From Hemibagrus wyckioides (lineage: Eukaryota > Chordata > Actinopteri > Siluriformes > Bagridae), in the NCBI RefSeq assembly GCF_019097595.1, contig NC_080715.1, forward strand, positions 24,624,573 through 24,688,572: DNA of 64,000 bases, given 5' to 3'. This document shows, one piece after another, positions 27,352-39,104 of the stretch. Under the pieces are notes generated by a model that worked only from the letters and a program-made list of their open reading frames with translations, made no database searches and was not told the origin of the DNA. The translations under genes were made by a program, and so were the position numbers. Numbering within the stretch: position 1 is the first letter of the stretch; every line of letters starts with the position of its first letter.

Positions 27352-27545
27352 CTGTTAGGACAGGTGAAATCTAATACTAGTTTCAGGACAAGTTACTGAC
27401 TTGCAAATATTCATGTGTTACACATCACTCTGTGATGAACTTTATTGAAGATTTCAACATGCATGTGCATGCAAACAGGAAGGTATCCAGGTGCTTCTTA
27501 CCACACCTGGGAGTTAACAGCGATTCACAGAACAACAGAAACCTA

Positions 27546-27806
27546 TACACTCACCATGCACTTTATTTGTTTTGCACTATTATGTGTAATCTCTAGACAC
27601 TGTTGTGTGTGAAAATCCCAGGAGATCATCAGTTTCAGAAATACTTCAACTAGCCATGCCACAAGTCACAGAGGTCACACATTTTTATCACTCTGATGTA
27701 GACTGAAGCTCTTGACCTGTATATGCTTGATTTTATGCATTGTTCTGCTGTCACATCAATGAGCAGGGGTACAGGAGTTCTTATTAAAGTGACTGGTGAG
27801 TGTATA
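27546..27806. mobile_element. Short Tc1-derived element with ACTCACC ends
   Basis: The left end TATACACTCACCATGCACTT and right end AAGTGACTGGTGAGTGTATA are inverted repeats. The interior keeps fragments of a different Tc1 lineage, including the reverse complement of text encoding IS-ETADLLGF-type helices (GAAAATCCCAGGAGATCATC). About 260 bases, deletion derivative. Confidence 0.8.
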
Positions 27807-27962
27807 ACTAGCTTTATATAAATTTATAAAAAATATTAAATAAATGGGATGAAATATAAGTTAAGATATTCAGATATTATTTAATCATAGCTCATGCAAA
27901 AAAAAACAAAAAACAAAGCCCATTGTTTATTCAGTATACTAGAGTACCTTACTGCAGGTATA

Positions 27963-28090
27963 TTTACATTTATGGCCTTTGGCAGATTCCCTCATCCAGA
28001 GAGACATAAATCCATCACATTTTTATACAACAGCTAAGGGTTAAGGACCCAGTAGTGGCAGCTTAAGAGCATTTTAACCACTAAACTATT
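27963..28090 (-). repeat. SINE tail fragment
   Basis: TTTACATTTATGGCCTTTGG and GGGTTAAGGACCCAGTAGTG correspond to the 3' half of the SINE at 22565 in reverse. Confidence 0.5.
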
Positions 28091-29174
28091 ATTTAGACAT
28101 TGTAATATAACCTATAAGTAATATGTAAGAATACTTGACAAGCATAAATTTGTATACTTGTAAGGGTACTTGTGGGTCAGTAAAGTGAGCACATAGACAT
28201 ACTGAATATAAAGGGATAATGAGGAAGTATGCTTTGCTATCTGTCACCTATGATTTTGACTGTACACAAGCGTGTTTTTGTGTTCATCTTTTGGGGTGGA
28301 GATCAGAGCCGGCAATCAGATACGTGTCTGCTCTTGTGTTTTTCATTTATTACATTTTAAATAAATAACAACGCTTGTAAAAATACTTTTAAGAGCTATA
28401 AAAATTCTTCAGATTATCAGTCACAGTTTTGTTGTATGTCTCAATCCCCAGTGTGCACCACACTTTTGCGCTTTTTGCCTTTAACTACATTCCTGAAGAT
28501 TACCACAGAGAGAATACACTGACCTCATCATGTCTTTCTTTTCTCTCTCCAGCCTTGCTGATCTCCTTCTTTACCTTTCCATCTGTATGTCTTTCTCGGC
28601 ATATCAGTCGGTGGTTTGTTGTCTTGCTTTTATTCTTCTACGCAGGTGTGGGGTCATGTGTGAATCAGTGAATAGGGTGATACTGGATATATACTGTATG
28701 GGTGTATCAAATAATTCTGTGCTTTATTATTTAAGCCTTGTCGTTTTTTTCTTGCCCATTTACTTAGTATTCAGAATAATGAGAAGGAACTAAGACCTCA
28801 GTGGAGCCTCCCAGCCTATAGTCTTATTTTTGTAAAGTATGCTGTTTCATGTGTTGGCTGACTGGAGAGTCGTAACAGCTTCCTAGTTTGTTTAATGTAA
28901 TTCTGTCTCACAGCAGGAGGGTAGATGTGATCGTTCACTTCATTTGGGTCAATTTCCGCAGCAGCTCCTGCAGGCCTGACGAGGACTGCTGATGTGTTGG
29001 TTCTGTGTGTGTGAGCTCTGAGTCATGGAGTTGGCATTTCAGCCCCCTGCTGGAGCTCACTGGAGTGTGTGAATCCTTCATGCTGTCCTGTTGAGGCCCA
29101 CTCTGGCTTTGCCAGGCTGTCTATGGGTCTCACACACACACTCGCCTATGTGCATTTAATGTCTATATGAACAA

Positions 29175-29245
29175 ATCATTTACATTTCTAGCATTTAGCA
29201 CATGGCCCTTTCCATACCAATTTACATAAGTGCTCCAGCATCTCT
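29175..29245 (-). repeat. SINE tail fragment
   Basis: CATTTACATTTCTAGCATTT then AGCACATGGCCC resembles the reverse complement of the same SINE tail. Weak. Confidence 0.35.
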
Positions 29246-29427
29246 ATCAAAATCTATTCATGCTAGTTCACTAATTCAGAGTTCCCTCAGTCTAAAAACT
29301 CAGTTGTAGTCATGTGGTGAAGTTTGTTTTCCTCAGATTTGTGGGTTAATTTTACCACAGCATTATTACACAGACATACAAACACACTTTGATTCTTCCC
29401 TGTTGCTGTTCTCTCATACTCCCTCTG

Positions 29428-29430
<3 letters not shown>

Positions 29431-29459
<29 letters not shown>
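29431..29459. repeat. CT microsatellite
   Basis: Pure CT run. Confidence 0.95.
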
Positions 29460-29461
<2 letters not shown>

Positions 29462-31639
29462 GGAGACCTTTGCTCTCCTCTGCTAGTCCCATGCTCACTG
29501 TCCTTAGTGACTACTTCCTGTTCCTCTCTCAGATTATTTATGGCTGACTGTTTATTTTTTTTCTTCTGCATACACAATTAAAAGATCAATTATAAAAGCT
29601 TTATGCTTAGGGAACCTGTCTAATGACTTAATTTCATGCCATCTAACTTCTCCCACTCCATTCCTCATACTGTTTTACTTCTCTGTCTTATTATTTTTCT
29701 GTTTATCTGTCAATCTGTACTTTGGATACAAAAATTTGGATAAAGCGATTTTGAAGCCTTACTACTTGTTATTAATCTACACTAATTGGGCCCTTTTGTA
29801 CTCGTAGGGTAATTTTTAAAATTTTGGATTAAGGTTCAGTTTCAATATCACATCACATTTTAGTTTCACTGTGTCGAGTTCAATGCTTTCAGCTGGAATC
29901 AATGTGACCTTGCCTTAGTGTGTGGGAGTCAGGCCCAAATCCCTTGTGTTTTCTGCATGGGAGGAAGATCAGCTGCTTTTCCTGCTGTAATTATATTCAC
30001 AAATTGGAAATGTAAAGGTGTCTTTTTTTCTAAACTAACCTTGGTGTGCTTTACTAGAGTGTATTAAGTGTAATAAGCATACAGATGGCACAAAGGTTAA
30101 CACAGACACATGGTTTTGAGTGATGATCCACAATCAGGTTTTAATACAGCTACAGAGTAAATAAAATCACATGGCAACTCTGACAGACATTATATCAACC
30201 CCTTGATCCACCTTGGATTAATCCCCAGGATTTGTCTGTTGTTCCCAGCACCTACAAAGGGTCAGAATCATTTGTTTGAAGCACAATGTTGAATTGAATC
30301 ATAAGTCTGCTGTCAGGTTTATAGTGGTGATTCCAGCTGCCTTTTCTGCTGTAATGCAGTCAGTTTTAGTTCAGTAGTCATCATGAAGCTGTCAGAAACT
30401 GTCATACCCACATCGTTATTAAAAGCTCAGCTGCTACAAAAAAAAAAAAAATGATGTGGTGGCATTCATTCTCATGGATTCTAGCTCATTAATGACCTCA
30501 CTGTTGGGTTCCTATCTCTAAATGTGTAAAACAGGCAGAAATAAATGCCTCTGTGAACCATTAAGGGGGTCAGAACAGACAGAAATCATAAAATTCTTCA
30601 TAAGCAACCCTTTGAGCAAGTTTCCTCAGATCTCTAATCACTTTCCAACAGGCTTTATGCCTCCATATGCCATGTAGTTTGTAAATAACTGGACAGTGAG
30701 ACAATGTTTTATTTGTTTTGGATCTCGACTCACACATGGGATTAGAAAGACTAGGAGGAAAAATTGCACAGTGTTCAAATTAATTTAAGGGTAGGCGTTA
30801 GTCCATCTGGGAACCGATTCTCACGTACACCTTATTCTCTGTACAGTACATATTGTATATCATTTTCAAAATAGCAAACATTCCAGCACATGTTTGTTCA
30901 GCACATGTTTGCTGTTTCTCTATACAGCTATATACTGCAAAGATTTTTAATACTGCTATCCGGTGTCACCAAAAACAGTCTGGTTCCTCTTCAGGACTTT
31001 CCTCATGATGTCCCAGGAACATTCTCTTTGTCCTTGCTGCCTCTGGCTTAGGGCTGAAGAATGTGGTGATATAATACAGATATTGAGATAAATTACTGCA
31101 TGCCACAATAAGCCTTTATCTCATAGAAAGATACCAACAGTGTGTTTTATAACAGCAATAAACTTTGATTGGTAACAAATGATTAGAAGCTGATCAGTTT
31201 TGCCCATTTCCCTAAAAGGGCAACTCATCATATATATGGATTCTGTTAGCTTTGGTTGTTAGGTTTCTTAGTTTCTTAGTCAGTTTCCATAATACAAATG
31301 TTTTCATTTCTGATTAAATTGAACACCAGACAATTCTACCAAATCCTGTGCCATTTTGTGATTCCTAAAGCTTTTCTCTGTCTTTGAAATGTTTTCACTA
31401 AATTAATGTTATGCAATGGCTGAAACATTACAGGCACAACCATGCAGATCAGTGGATTGGCATCACTAAATTGCCCCTTAATGCAAGTGAGTGTGCACAT
31501 GGTGTCCTGTGATGGACTAGCATCCAACCCAAAGTGTGTTAAAGTGTATTCCTTCCGTGCAAACAATGAAACATTAACAATAGTATTACTCTACAAATCC
31601 TAAGCCTAATAAAATAAAATTTCTGCCAATTTGCTAGTC

Positions 31640-32600
31640 TTTTCTGTAAGGGATAAAGCAGGTTCTGTCCCTCAAGGATTTTTTTTTTTTTATTGTTGAG
31701 CTCAAAAATGTTTGATTTTTGTCAAATTTGCCATGTAATTTACAGTTTTTGTGCTTTTACTTGAATTGGTGGATAAGCACAGGATTCTTCTTTTAAACTC
31801 CTCATGTGTTCCCATTGTGGGCACATACACCAATTAGGCATAACATTATGAGCACTGACAGGTGAAGTGAATAACACTGATTATCTCCTCATCATGGCAC
31901 CTGTTAGTGGGTGGGATATATTAGGCAACAAGTGAACATTTTGTCCTCAAAGTTTATGTGTTCGAAGCAGGAAAAATGGACAAGTGTAAGGATGTGAGCG
32001 AGTTTGAACAGGGCCAGATGTGATGGCTAGACGACTGGATCAGAGCATCTCCAAAACTGCAGCTCTTGTGGGGTGTCCCCGGTCTGTAGTAGTCAGTATC
32101 TACCAATAGTGGTTCAAGGAAGGAACAGTGGTTCTGATAGAATGGTGTCATAATTCACAGTGCATGACGGGGTCATGGCTGTTTTGGCAGCAAAAGTTTG
32201 ACCAACACAATATTAGGTCATAATGTTATGCCTGGTCAGTGTATGTAATTATTTCTATGATATTAGAATCCATGTATTTATGTTCGATGCATGCAAATCA
32301 AATAGGGCTTTGGCTAAATAAATAAATGTTGTGATGTCACATGATTGGCGCATAACTGTGGAAAATCTGTCTTAATTTAGAAACATTTTCACAGAATGTT
32401 GCGGTGTTCGCTTAAATTTGTGGATCTTTTTCTTTAATCATGGAATAAGTTTTACAGAGGAACAAGTTTTGCAGAGGAATATTTTTCATTTTAGTTTTCA
32501 TAAACAGAATTATTACTTGGTTGGTTTGGGAAAATTGAAAGGTTTGTCATTGTTTTGACTGCAAATGCAGTTTCACATGGTTCTTTTCATTAAACCCCCA
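31640..32600. mobile_element. Old interspersed repeat, copy 2, split by a Tc1 insertion
   Basis: Sequence on both sides of the Tc1-derived element at 31825-32244 continues the repeat seen at 2080-2400: the left side shares AGCACAGGATTCTTCTTTTA and the right side shares TTTGGCTAA...TGTTGTGAT and GGAAAATCTG. The Tc1 insertion is therefore younger. Confidence 0.5.
31825..32244. mobile_element. Tc1-like element, internally deleted, both inverted repeats present
   Basis: The ends ATACACCAATTAGGCATAAC and its counterpart GGTCAGTGTAT preceded by TCATAATGTTATGCCT are inverted repeats. The interior keeps the transposase start region (GCAGGAAAAATGGACAAGTG) and helix-turn-helix part, then jumps to the 3' end. 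Same family as 9240, 26003 and 51281. Confidence 0.85.
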
Positions 32601-32889
32601 TTGAGCTGCCCTTGTCTTTGTTTTCTTGTTGTGAGCATAGAGTAGTAGCAATGTGAAGTACCTGAGTTTTGCTAAATTAGCTTCACCACTGATGGACTGA
32701 GTGCTGAGCAATCCCTTTAATCCTCCAGCCTATTTATCAGTTAGAAAAGCTCAAACTCTTTCTCTCACTCGACAATAGTGGCCTCAGTGACTTGCTTGGC
32801 ATGCCGTGAAGAACTCAGTGCTTCACTTGCTCTGATACATAGCCACTGGCATCTTCACCAACACATGCTCACACATCCAGCTGAGCATA

Positions 32890-33080
32890 TTACCAGCAAA
32901 TAAATCTCCCAAAACAGGATATAATTGTGACAAAGATTCCTCTGTCTATTAGCAGGTGCCATGCCATGCCTGATCCTTACTCAGGTTCCCCATGTGGTAT
33001 TGTCTTCTGTAATTACCACAAGGTCAGAAATGAGCTTTTGCTAATTAGCAATTTGTTTAAAGCAACTCCTTAGGGCTGTA
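32890..33080. promoter_or_regulatory. Candidate conserved noncoding element
   Basis: Repeat-free sequence with closely spaced homeodomain-type sites (CTGTAATTACC, GCTAATTAGCAATTTG) and a short palindrome around TGCTAATTAGCA at about 33039-33050. Function is inferred from motif density only. Confidence 0.25.
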
Positions 33081-33481
33081 GGCACCCGGTGGAATGGAGC
33101 TTAGTCACTGTACTCTGTGCATTCAGTCAAGGAGTCCTTGAACCTCCGTGCCTGCTAAAAAAAATATAGCCTTGTCTACAACCTACTTCAACCTGAGTCG
33201 CTTAATCTTAAATAAATAAAATCTTGGCCCAGGTATACAGTGAAAGGGGTCTGGAAGGGTTCTTTTGTTGTTGATATAATAGAAAATGCTGCCATTAATG
33301 TTTTATTTCCTGAACATTTGCCCTTCATGCCTGGTTGCTAGGCAGCTTAGATGAACTCCATTTGCAATAATATAGTTCAAATTTGAAGTAATGCTCTGTT
33401 AAACAAATTTAATGCCAACTCAAACAATCTTACATTCTGTTGTACACTGTGTACTTACAGGGACCAGGTTTCATTTTTCTT

Positions 33482-33484
<3 letters not shown>

Positions 33485-33539
<55 letters not shown>
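33485..33539. repeat. AT tract followed by poly-T
   Basis: About 18 TA units then 19 T. Overlapping IYIYIY ORFs are artefacts. Confidence 0.95.
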
Positions 33540-33541
<2 letters not shown>

Positions 33542-34829
33542 TTGAGCTGTTTTCACATCTTGAATCTTTTTTTCCCTTTAATGTTTATCTTTCCTGTCGA
33601 AATCTGGATATTTAAAAAGTGTGCCTGTAAAAGAAAAGCTTTTTTGGACCATAAATGCCTTTTAGAGTCAAGCTTTGAAGAAGCATATACACATTTCTAG
33701 GTAAAAGATGCATAATGCATAATAAAGGTACTTAAGGTGTACCTTTGAGGGCACCACCCTATTGACAAGAAATTGTACAGTTTAATAACCTTTTTTCAGA
33801 GAGGTAATGGTTCAGTTTGTGTCATTTATGCTTCCACGTACAGCATTCAAACCACCAAACAAATTAAAATTAAATATTCTTTCTTATGTTTCCAAATGAG
33901 AATCTTCTCCTAAAATGCATTGTGATGTCTTGAACTTGTCTTTTTATTAGCATGACTGTTATTGTTTACTGAATGACCCAACGTTGTTTATTGGGTGCAC
34001 TCAGAGTGAGGAGGGGTTTGCAGAGCATCTGAGTGCTTCTTCACCCAGTGTAATTAGACTGATTCCCTCAGTGCATGCTTACTGTAGATAAGGCTCCCCT
34101 GCAGAATCCAGGATGTGTCCTGTGGTCCTTCAAAGGCAGGAAAGTGAAAGTCAAAGCCTGTGGATTCAGTGATACCCTAGGAGATGTTTTGAACTCCTAA
34201 TCCTCCAGAACATGTCAGTCTTTTAATTTAGTAAAGCTTAGGTGAATCATTATGTAATGTATGAGCAGTGTAATGAACAGCATATTGCTAATGTAGCAAT
34301 GAAGTATGGTTGCATTTTTTTAGAAGCGTAATAGCTTTGTAACTTTATTTGAAATAAAAAAAAAAGATGTGAAATATAATAAATACATACAGTGTGTCAT
34401 AACAAGGCTTTCTAGAAATGTTAACAGAAATGTAAAGGTACATTTATTTATAATGTGGAAAGAATTTCATGTATAAATCATATTAGTTTTTGTTTAAGTG
34501 AATAATGAGTTTGAGTGAATAGAGGATGGAGTGAAACTTTCCTTTAGGTAGGAATACAGAGTGATTTTAATACATGGGTTTTAGCAACAGGCAAAGAGCC
34601 AGTGGTTTCACCAGAAGCAACGTAGCATTAAGAAATCAGTTAGGAATCCCTGTAACTTGGCTGACCAGTTCCTATCTATAAAAACAGTCATTTTAATAAC
34701 AAAATGTCTTAACATGAAAAACATGTTAAGTACCAAGTTATTATAATGCCAGACTTATTCTGGATATTAGGCAAGCATGTGTATGGTACATATATTATAG
34801 AATAGATTAATTATTATTATGTATTTATA

Positions 34830-35020
34830 TATATATATTTTTTTATTAATTATGTATAATACAAATGCTATAGAACTGATTAATTAGTATTTTTCTTTAT
34901 TTATTTTTTTTTATTAATGATGTATAGTACAAATAGATTGATGAGTAAATATTTGTCTTTATTTTATTTATTTATTTATTTTTTATAAATTATGCATTGT
35001 ACAAATACTATAGTATTTTT
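34830..35020. repeat. Threefold tandem duplication of about 70-80 bases
   Basis: Three decayed copies of ATTAATTATGTATAATACAA(AT) are seen, each followed by a T-rich stretch: about 34844, 34912 and 34980. Very AT-rich. Confidence 0.55.
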
Positions 35021-35673
35021 TTATTTATAGTAAGTAAATTTATAGTAAGTACTTTTGTCTAAAAGACTACAGACTCACATATTTTATAGAATTAGAAAAT
35101 GGCATAGAAAATAAAAAAACTTGAAAAATAAAAATTTAACGGACATTTGCCTGAATTAAAAAAGATGGTAAATATACACTCTCAATTCCATTGTAATGCA
35201 ACTTGTGTGAAAAGAGAAGGAAAGAAATCTTCATAAATCTTAGTTAATATTTTTTAATGCTTTACACTAAGGTTAACTTAATTGTTGTTATTTAGTGCAT
35301 TAGTTAATGTCAACACACCATTACCTTATGCAATAGAAAATTTTACAAGACTATACAATTGAATTCTGCAATCTTTAAAGTATACATTCATTTTAAATAA
35401 CAGCAAGGTCTGGACAGTTATTCTAGCTATACCATGCATGAAAGCTTTATATAATGTGCTAATTTAAATATGTTATTGTTTCTATAGTAACTGCTCATTC
35501 ACATAGACTTTTATGGTGGCCACTTCACATCATCAAAGAAATTCAACTTTATATTCATTAATCACTGAATTGGTGAAGCATTTTGGCAGGCATTGTTTAT
35601 ATATCATCTACGGAAGGAGTATCTGGTGTCAGCGGTCAGAGTATTTTGTAAAGTTTCCCAGCACCAGAAAGTC

Positions 35674-36350
35674 TTAAAGGAGAAGTTCACTTCCAGAACA
35701 AAAATCTACAAATAATTTACACACCCCCTTGTCATCCAAGATGTTCATGTATGTCTTTCTTTCTTCAGTCATAAAGAAATTATGTGTTTTGAGGAAAACA
35801 TTTCAGGATTTTTCTCCACAGAGTGGACTTCAGTGGTGCCCACGAGTTTGACCGTTTGAACCAAAATGCAGTTTAAATGCAGCTTCAAAGGGCTCTGAAT
35901 GTTCCCAGCTGAGAAAGAAGGGTCTTATCTAGCCAAACGATCGGTCAATTTCTTAGAAAAAATGTATACTTTTTAACCACAAAGCTCGTCTAGCACTCGC
36001 GCCTGCGACACTACGTACTACGTAAACATGTCGAAAAGTCTCGAAAGGCCACTAGTGTGGAGAAGGAGGACCGCTCCTAAGTTTTTGAGTGTGGAATGAC
36101 ACAAAGTTATATGTCTTTATGTCAGTCAACTATGTATAACTTTATGTCATTCCACACACAACAACTTCGGAGTTGGCACCAAACTCGGGGGCACCATTAA
36201 AGTCCACTATATGGAGAAAAATCCTGAAATGTTTTCCTCAAAACGCATAATTTCTTTGACTGAAGAAAGAAAGACATGAACATCTTGGATGACAAGAGGG
36301 TGAGTAAATTATTTGTAGCTTTTTGTTCTAGAAGTGAACTTCTCCTTTAA
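35674..36350. mobile_element. Long palindromic DNA element flanked by TTAA
   Basis: The left end TTAAAGGAGAAGTTCACTT and right end AAGTGAACTTCTCCTTTAA are perfect inverted repeats, and the similarity continues for about 165 bases on each side (for example CATCCAAGATGTTCATGTAT against ATGAACATCTTGGATG). TTAA at each edge suggests piggyBac-type insertion; this class assignment is inference. A second, inner inverted repeat lies at 36089-36157. No transposase is present. Confidence 0.8.
36089..36157. repeat. Inner inverted repeat of the TTAA-flanked element
   Basis: GTGTGGAATGACACAAAGTT pairs with AACTTTATGTCATTCCACAC (one mismatch), with a 20-odd-base loop. It forms a hairpin at the centre of the larger palindrome. 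Confidence 0.75.
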
Positions 36351-38569
36351 GGGCAGAGCAATTTACACTTTTTGGTTTCTCGGTAACGTGACAACCTACA
36401 GTTTTTGCCTGACTAACTTCAAGAGTGAGAAAAGGATATGCTGGTGGCTGTTATTCATTGTTAACGGGAACAAACTTGCCTTGTATGCATTCCACAACAT
36501 TAACTGTAACTATAACCCATAAACAGGGTGATGTGTCTTTCATTATTAAATTATACTGTTGTACTTGTTGGAAAATCACTGTGGTGTAAGTGGAATAACA
36601 CTTCATTATTTGTATAACATTTGTGTGATAGCAAGGTCAGTTGTGTCAGATTTATTGCAATGCTAGTTAACACATGTACTGTCGTTTTGACTAACTCTTT
36701 GACTAATCTGACTGTTTACTAAACCCATGACTAAAAAAAATTTGTCCAAATAAATAAAAAATAAAATTACAGCATGTTGAAAACTACTGTACTGAAAGTA
36801 CTGAAACTTACTGTTCAACCTCAGTTTAGACTTATTTGGCAGATAACAACTACATACATGATCATTAATTCATTCATTTTGCTCAATGTGAGATCATTTT
36901 TACGGACTGATGGGATAATAAACATTGGTTAATGAATCTGTAATGTTTTTGCTCATTCAGTTCATAGTTAAATGAAAAAAAATACAAATGTGAGTTATTG
37001 TGTTTATGTTACTGATGATGGACCAAGTTCATGGTTTGTTCATGATAGCCAATGCATTAAATAATGCCAGTCTTGTTAATAAACTTAGTTTTCTGTTTGT
37101 GCAGTTCCTCATTAGACCATGGATTGTTTTGACAAAGTTGACAGTGGTTATTTAGTGAAGAGACATTACAGTCAATCCTTATAGTGCCAGTGAAAGTCTC
37201 CTGGACATAAAGCAGCAAATGACAAACATTTTGCAAGCTTTCAGCATAGATCCACTGCTTATCCCTTTAAAAGTAACAACTGATGCTTAGCCTGGTCTGT
37301 TTAGATGCAAAGATGCTGGGAGGAAGAACTGATCTAAAACCAGCAGAGAAATCCTGATTACAGTCAGCATTGTTCCACTGCCCTCCAGCCATCTTGTAGA
37401 GTATAAGGACAATAGAAACCCTGTCTTAACTTACTCTCTCTTCTGTCAGGAAGACCAGGCACTCTGGCAGCCATGAAATCTCTAGAAGCCTAACAAGATT
37501 TTTTTAGAAAGTAAATAATGCTTGGAAATCAGCTCTTGGAATGAGGACTTGGTAAGCAGTTGATAGAGTGAGCAGCACATCAGAGTTCTCTCTCTCCTTA
37601 GTGAAGACTTCTTGGAAGAGGGCCCAGTGTTGTGGGCGATTGTTTTCTGAGTGGAAGCTCTGTGTAGGCTGGTGGAAGCTCTGTAGCTTATGTGGGCTGC
37701 ATTCAGGGCTGTGAAAAGAGGAGCCCTGATTATGGAAATGGGCAGCAATTAGTGCTGCATGCTCATTTGTGTGAGACCATTATAATATATGTCAGCTGCA
37801 AGAAAACTTCTTTTACCCTCATGTGAAAATGGTGGAAAAGAGGTTTTTCTAGGGATTTTCTTTTGTCAAAAGAGGTCTTTTTCATCTTCTTTTCAGCATC
37901 TTGTATTAACAAGATATGTAAACTGTTACGTCTGATTAAAGAAACCCGGGATAACTTTCAAGGACCATTCGTTGGTGTTATATACCTGGTACATTTCATT
38001 GAACACTACCATACATGTATATTTTGAGATTTGAAGCATTTAATCAGGTATACATGTTTTCTGAAAACAGTGGAGCTGATATGTATGATGTTCAGGCCTT
38101 AAATTTATCAGTATCAGTCTTACATCTAGTTTAGAAGACTGGCCTTAAAGCCCTGATAATCCTTACAACTACTACTTCGTTCTAAAACAATTTAAGACCC
38201 AGTGTGAGTGCTAAAAGCTCCATTGTTGACTTTTCAAATTGGATCCAAGTAACTGAAGAACCAGGTTATTTGGACTACGTGGTCTCCTGTAGTATGGTGT
38301 ATACAAGCAGCTTAATCAGTTCATGTCTCTGATTTGAACTGTTTATAATAATTTTGTACACTTGGGTGGTCTGATGAGAAGCATTAATCACCTAACTTCT
38401 TAAACTGCATATCTTTGCAGTAGGTGAATGTAATTGCTTATATTGTCATGTCCTATCTGGTTAACAAGTATCCAGTAAATCTCCTTGCAACATTTTTGGT
38501 CCACATGTTTGTGACTAAAAGGTGTGAGCATGTCTTTTTTTAGTCCAGCTATTGTCTGCTCCAGAGGGA

Positions 38570-38930
38570 ATTCTGACCAATCCCACCCGCACTTGCAGAA
38601 AGTTTGACCAGTCCCTCCAACTCCTGCAATTATTATTTTTGTTAGTAATTGCCACCAATATTTGCTAGAGAATCTTTTGGATTGTTTTCCAAATATAAAC
38701 AACTTAGTAACTGAAATGAAAGAGACCTTGACCAAGATAAAGTAATTACTATAGATGAATGAATGAACATGTTAAATGTATTGCACTCAGTGCACTTCCA
38801 TGTTAATCAACATAGCCTTTGTTTATCCTGTGAGTTTAATATCTGACTGCACACTCCATCTCTCCTTCTTAATGTTCTGAAACATTTTTGTTGGGTGCTG
38901 TGGGTTCTGTGGGATCCCAGTCCCAAAGCA
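38570..38930. repeat. Second locus of the CCAAT repeat with shared 3' flank
   Basis: It has only about two decayed units (TTCTGACCAATCCCACC and GTTTGACCAGTCCCTCC), followed by a GAATGAATG tract and then sequence homologous to that after the large array at 23960-24200 (TGTTAATCAACATAGCC against TGTTAATTAACATGGC). The array therefore belongs to a dispersed element. Confidence 0.6.
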
Positions 38931-39036
38931 CACCTTTATTTCTGATATATCAAAAAGTCTATTAAAAAATTAATTTCATTACTGCAAGATATTTTGTCAC
39001 ACAATTGGATTGTCGAGCACCGGAACTCATTGTAGG

Positions 39037-39104
39037 CTAATCCAAGTTCACTGCCACCTTAGAATTACTGTTACTCCATATGACTTGGATTAGCTGTGGG
39101 ATTA
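39037..39104. promoter_or_regulatory. Cluster of TAATCC sites with 11-bp inverted repeat
   Basis: CTAATCCAAGT (39037-39047) and ACTTGGATTAG (39083-39093) are exact inverted repeats, and a third GGATTA lies at 39099-39104. TAATCC is the preferred site of K50 homeodomain proteins (Otx, Pitx, Crx). The surroundings are free of recognisable repeats. Candidate enhancer, unproven. Confidence 0.25.

Larger units (their letters stand above)
28091..31639. other. Noncoding stretch, no gene seen
   Basis: No exon, transposon or SINE recognised apart from the short SINE tail and CT tract listed. ORFs at 28429-28793 are short and hydrophobic with no family match. Confidence 0.55.
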
